From contig CAJJDP010000001.1 of the NCBI GenBank assembly GCA_905182995.1, forward strand, positions 392,001 to 456,000: DNA of 64,000 nucleotides, written 5' to 3'. The stretch is from Paramecium octaurelia. Lineage: Eukaryota; Ciliophora; Oligohymenophorea; Peniculida; Parameciidae. Below, one piece after another: positions 61,446-64,000 of this stretch. The notes under the pieces are model-generated. The model worked only from the letters and a program-made list of their open reading frames with translations, was not told the DNA's origin and made no database searches. Each line of letters opens with the position of its first letter. The stretch's first letter is position 1. Position numbers and translations under genes: made by a program.

Positions 61446-62801
61446 ATGAACATTGATAAAAAAATTTATATCATTTGAATAATATATTTAGGAATCTCTT
61501 CAGATCCTATAATTCTATCGTTAATAAAAACATCCATTAATTATATAGAAGCATCAGACATTACTATTATAGAGCCTTTGGTTCAGAATGAAATAGCATA
61601 AATACAGTTTCAATTGTAAATTAAGAAGGAATGTCATTTGTAAAGTATTATCTCCCATTTCTTGTTAATTTATAGCTATTTAGAATAATTTTATTTGCAA
61701 AATAGAAAATACAAATTCAAAAAATTGATTAGATTGATGCTTTACATTCTCTTTTAAATGATTCCTAATTTTATTTTAGCTGCTAATAAAATATTAATGA
61801 CTCTTCCGATAATAATGGATACATTCTAAAATTTTATTTAGACAATACTTATTCTGTGTTATTACAATTTTTTGGAAGTTAATAGATCTTAATAGAGAAG
61901 AAAGGTTAATAGGAGGCAGAACAAGTTAAAGATATTAAATGTTTGGATTCATTTTAATCTCTTATTTTCTACATTATTATACCCTTTTGTGCCACATAAT
62001 TAAAGAGCATCTACTTAGGATGTACAAATTTACTATTAGGATGATACAGTAAGATTTATTTCGAGCCATTTAAGGAGAAATCTTGGGTAGATGTAAAACT
62101 CAACTTTAATTATACTTACATACAATTGAATTTTCAGAAAAAGAAAACAATAGCAGAATGAATTTGGTAAAATTGATTTCAGGAGTCATAAAAATCTTTA
62201 TAGGGTAATTAAATAAAGTTCAAAGAATTATTCATTTATTAGAGCTATAGAAGTTGAATCCTTGGTAATAGAAGAGAAAATAAATTTCAATCGTTTATTA
62301 TAATGCAAAGTAATGATACCTTAAAACTTATAGTTTGATATCATTAGGAATAAGTATCAATTTAATAAGATTGAGCTGGAACTACATAAAGGGAATCGGT
62401 TGTAAAATTTAGATTCGATTGTAAATTGTAATATTATTATTTAATATAAAATAACTTTGTTAATCATTTACCAAAAAGTGATGATTTTACCATTTCTTTT
62501 TATTATTGCATTAACTGCTGCTATTTGGCTAGTTCCTCTTGCTTTAAAGTGTGCAACCTTCTATGAGTAAATTGTCTACTTGAATTATTGCATTGAAAAA
62601 TCAATGGCTTCAGCGTATTTGTTAACACATCTGTTTAAACAAAGGTTTTCTAATGGGTCCAACTAGGCTTTGAGTAGAGTATTTGTGCAATGCTTGACAC
62701 ATGTATGCTACATTTATAGGTACACTTTTGAATTATAATCCATAAATAAATTATTTAATCTATTGTATAATAAAATTACTACGTCCTCGTCCATTTAGTG
62801 A
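61446..62801 (+). pseudogene. Membrane-protein-like frame carrying two internal TGAs
   Basis: One frame runs from ATG 61446 (MNIDKKIYII) through TGA 61476-61478 and TGA 62127-62129 to TGA 62799-62801, 451 codons with no frameshift. Segments look coding: IIYLGISSDPIILSLIKTS, ITIIEPLVQNEIAQIQ, LIRLMLYILFQMIPNFILAA, FIRAIEVESLVIEEKI, FDIIRNKYQFNKIELEL. Its last part, from ATG 62481 (MILPFLFIIALTAAIWL), could be a separate small secreted or membrane protein of 106 residues. Both TGAs sit where Trp would fit, and no GT...AG intron removes them. About eight TGAs would be expected in random DNA of this composition. A decaying gene, or two genes plus noise, is most likely. Confidence 0.4.
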
Positions 62802-62958
62802 TTAAAAGAGTTTATGATTATAAATAAATTTATAAGTTTTTATTCTCAACGTCCTTATTCCTTCCCATAAATATATGAGTATGTCCTTTATGGTATTCCA
62901 ATTCCTAAAATGCCTGGGTTGAGATTTTATGCCTTAAGCCATTATATTAAAGCTAACA

Positions 62959-63758
62959 TCATAACCTAATAGTACGAGTAATTTGAAAGTTGTTGAGATT
63001 CTACTCATTCGCTTCATTTGAAACAGGGGAAAGCTGTCGACTATTTTTCTTAACTTTCTTTTTTTTTTTATCCTAAGGATTACATCCATGGCATCCGCAG
63101 TACTGACAACCATGTGCAGGTAAAGGTTTCTTTCGAACAGCCCTTGGAACTTGACATAAACAAGACTATTTATCATCTTTTAATATTTTACTTTAGCTTC
63201 TTTACCCTTTTTTGAAAAGGCTTTCATGCATTTCTTGCAACATCCATTTACAGTATTGAATTCCGAAGACTCATCCGAACTAGAAACAGAAGAGGATTTC
63301 CTTTTCTTCTTGATCATTTTTGGTTTTTTCTTTTCATCTTCTATTGAACATCCTGTACAATGACAAGAAAGACATCCCTATTCTCCAATCTAGATTCTTC
63401 TTTATGATGCTGGAACTATGCATACACAAGTCTTTGGTTTAAGAGAACCTTTGTCAGATTTTGTGCATTTTTTACAACACTTTAAAACAATATTAATTTA
63501 TTGAGTACATATTTCCATTTTCCTTGTTTCTTTTCAAATTACTGAGATTTGCTTGATTCATCAGCTAAAATATTTAATTTATATAGCTGTACATATTTCA
63601 GAGGCTGGTTCTCTGATAATGATGTCTTCTTCATCACTTACAGAGGAATATTAGTCACTTATCTAATCATAAACAGGTGAATTTGGATAATGTAGTTCTT
63701 ACTTTATAAGTCTTAGCAATTCTTAATCATTTAATCCATTATTAGTATTATTATTCAT
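62959..63758 (-). CDS. Cysteine-rich protein with two tandem Cys modules
   Basis: Starts MNNNTNNGLNDQELLRL, then an acidic SVSDEEDIIIREPASE. Introns of 28 and 29 nt lead to the first module: CCKKCTKSDKG, TCVCIVPASQRR, GCLSCHCTGCSIEDEKKK. After a Ser-rich spacer the second follows: GCCKKCMKAFSKKG, across a 26-nt intron SCLCQVPRAVRKK, GCQYCGCHGCNPQDKKKKK. It ends QITRTIRL at TGA 62959-62961. The repeat unit CCxxC ... CxCxVP ... GCxxCxCxGC ... DxKK occurs twice, showing internal duplication. Nine to ten Cys per module suggest metal binding or disulfides. There is no signal peptide, so a zinc-binding cytosolic or nuclear role is favoured. Family unknown to me. Confidence 0.78.
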
Positions 63759-64000
63759 TTATTAATAATAATATTTTTAATATGATCATTATTTTACCTT
63801 TAGCAAGATAAGCGAAGGATATTTCATTCGATTGAAGTCTATTTATAAATTTGTTAAGACAAAATGCATTTTTAATTATTTTTTATTTCTATAAAGAATA
63901 AATAAATTGGGAATATATATTTTACTTAAATAAGCAATTATATATGTTCTAAGGATACTTTTAGAAGAGAGATTTATTTTTAATAAATTTTGCAAATTAC
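63759..64000. other. AT-rich sequence at window edge
   Basis: Upstream of the Cys-rich gene. No start, stop or motif supports a gene, and no ciliate telomeric repeat (CCCCAA/CCCAAA) is present, so this edge is not a chromosome end. Confidence 0.4.

Overview
This window looks like macronuclear DNA of a Paramecium-type ciliate. It is about three quarters A+T, densely packed with genes on both strands, and its genes read only if TAA and TAG mean Gln and TGA is the sole stop. Open frames are broken by very short introns (about 20-35 nt, mostly GTA...TAG) whose removal restores frame and removes TGAs; I checked this by hand in the NDR kinase, FOP, PEX16, CDC50, METTL and giant coiled-coil genes. 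Coordinates for multi-exon genes run from start codon to stop codon and include introns.

Layout. 1-11.4 kb: the 3' end of one gene, a C2H2 finger gene, a DUF4378-like Gln/Asn-rich gene and a large PAS/transmembrane gene, the last three on the minus strand. 12-19.2 kb, plus strand: NDR kinase, FOP-like basal-body protein, a two-RRM U1A/U2B''-type protein, a TGA-interrupted membrane-protein frame and three unnamed genes. 19.4-28.5 kb, mostly minus: CAMK-like kinase, membrane proteins, twin-CX9C protein, rhodanese sulfurtransferase, a type I membrane beta-propeller-like protein and a pseudokinase. 29-36 kb: small gene, kelch protein, dual-specificity phosphatase, CDPK. 36-45 kb: secretory coiled-coil protein, two RING-H2 proteins, a coiled-coil gene abutting an LRR gene, another coiled-coil gene and a tRNA m3C methyltransferase. 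46-56 kb: second kelch gene, CENPB-type HTH gene, acid-sphingomyelinase-like enzyme, CDC50 subunit, coiled-coil gene, PEX16. 56-64 kb: a 5 kb coiled-coil gene, a TGA-interrupted membrane frame and a Cys-rich protein with an internal duplication.

There is no operon logic; neighbours are mostly unrelated. Many products fit the cortex, basal bodies, secretory granules and Ca2+/kinase signalling of a ciliate. Spacing is tight (17-50 bp between many genes). The most AT-rich gaps contain diffuse open frames, and several frames look like real coding sequence interrupted only by TGA. They may be decaying duplicates, which are common after the Paramecium whole-genome duplications, or something less ordinary. 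I saw no convincing tRNA, rRNA, telomere, CRISPR, viral element or transposon.
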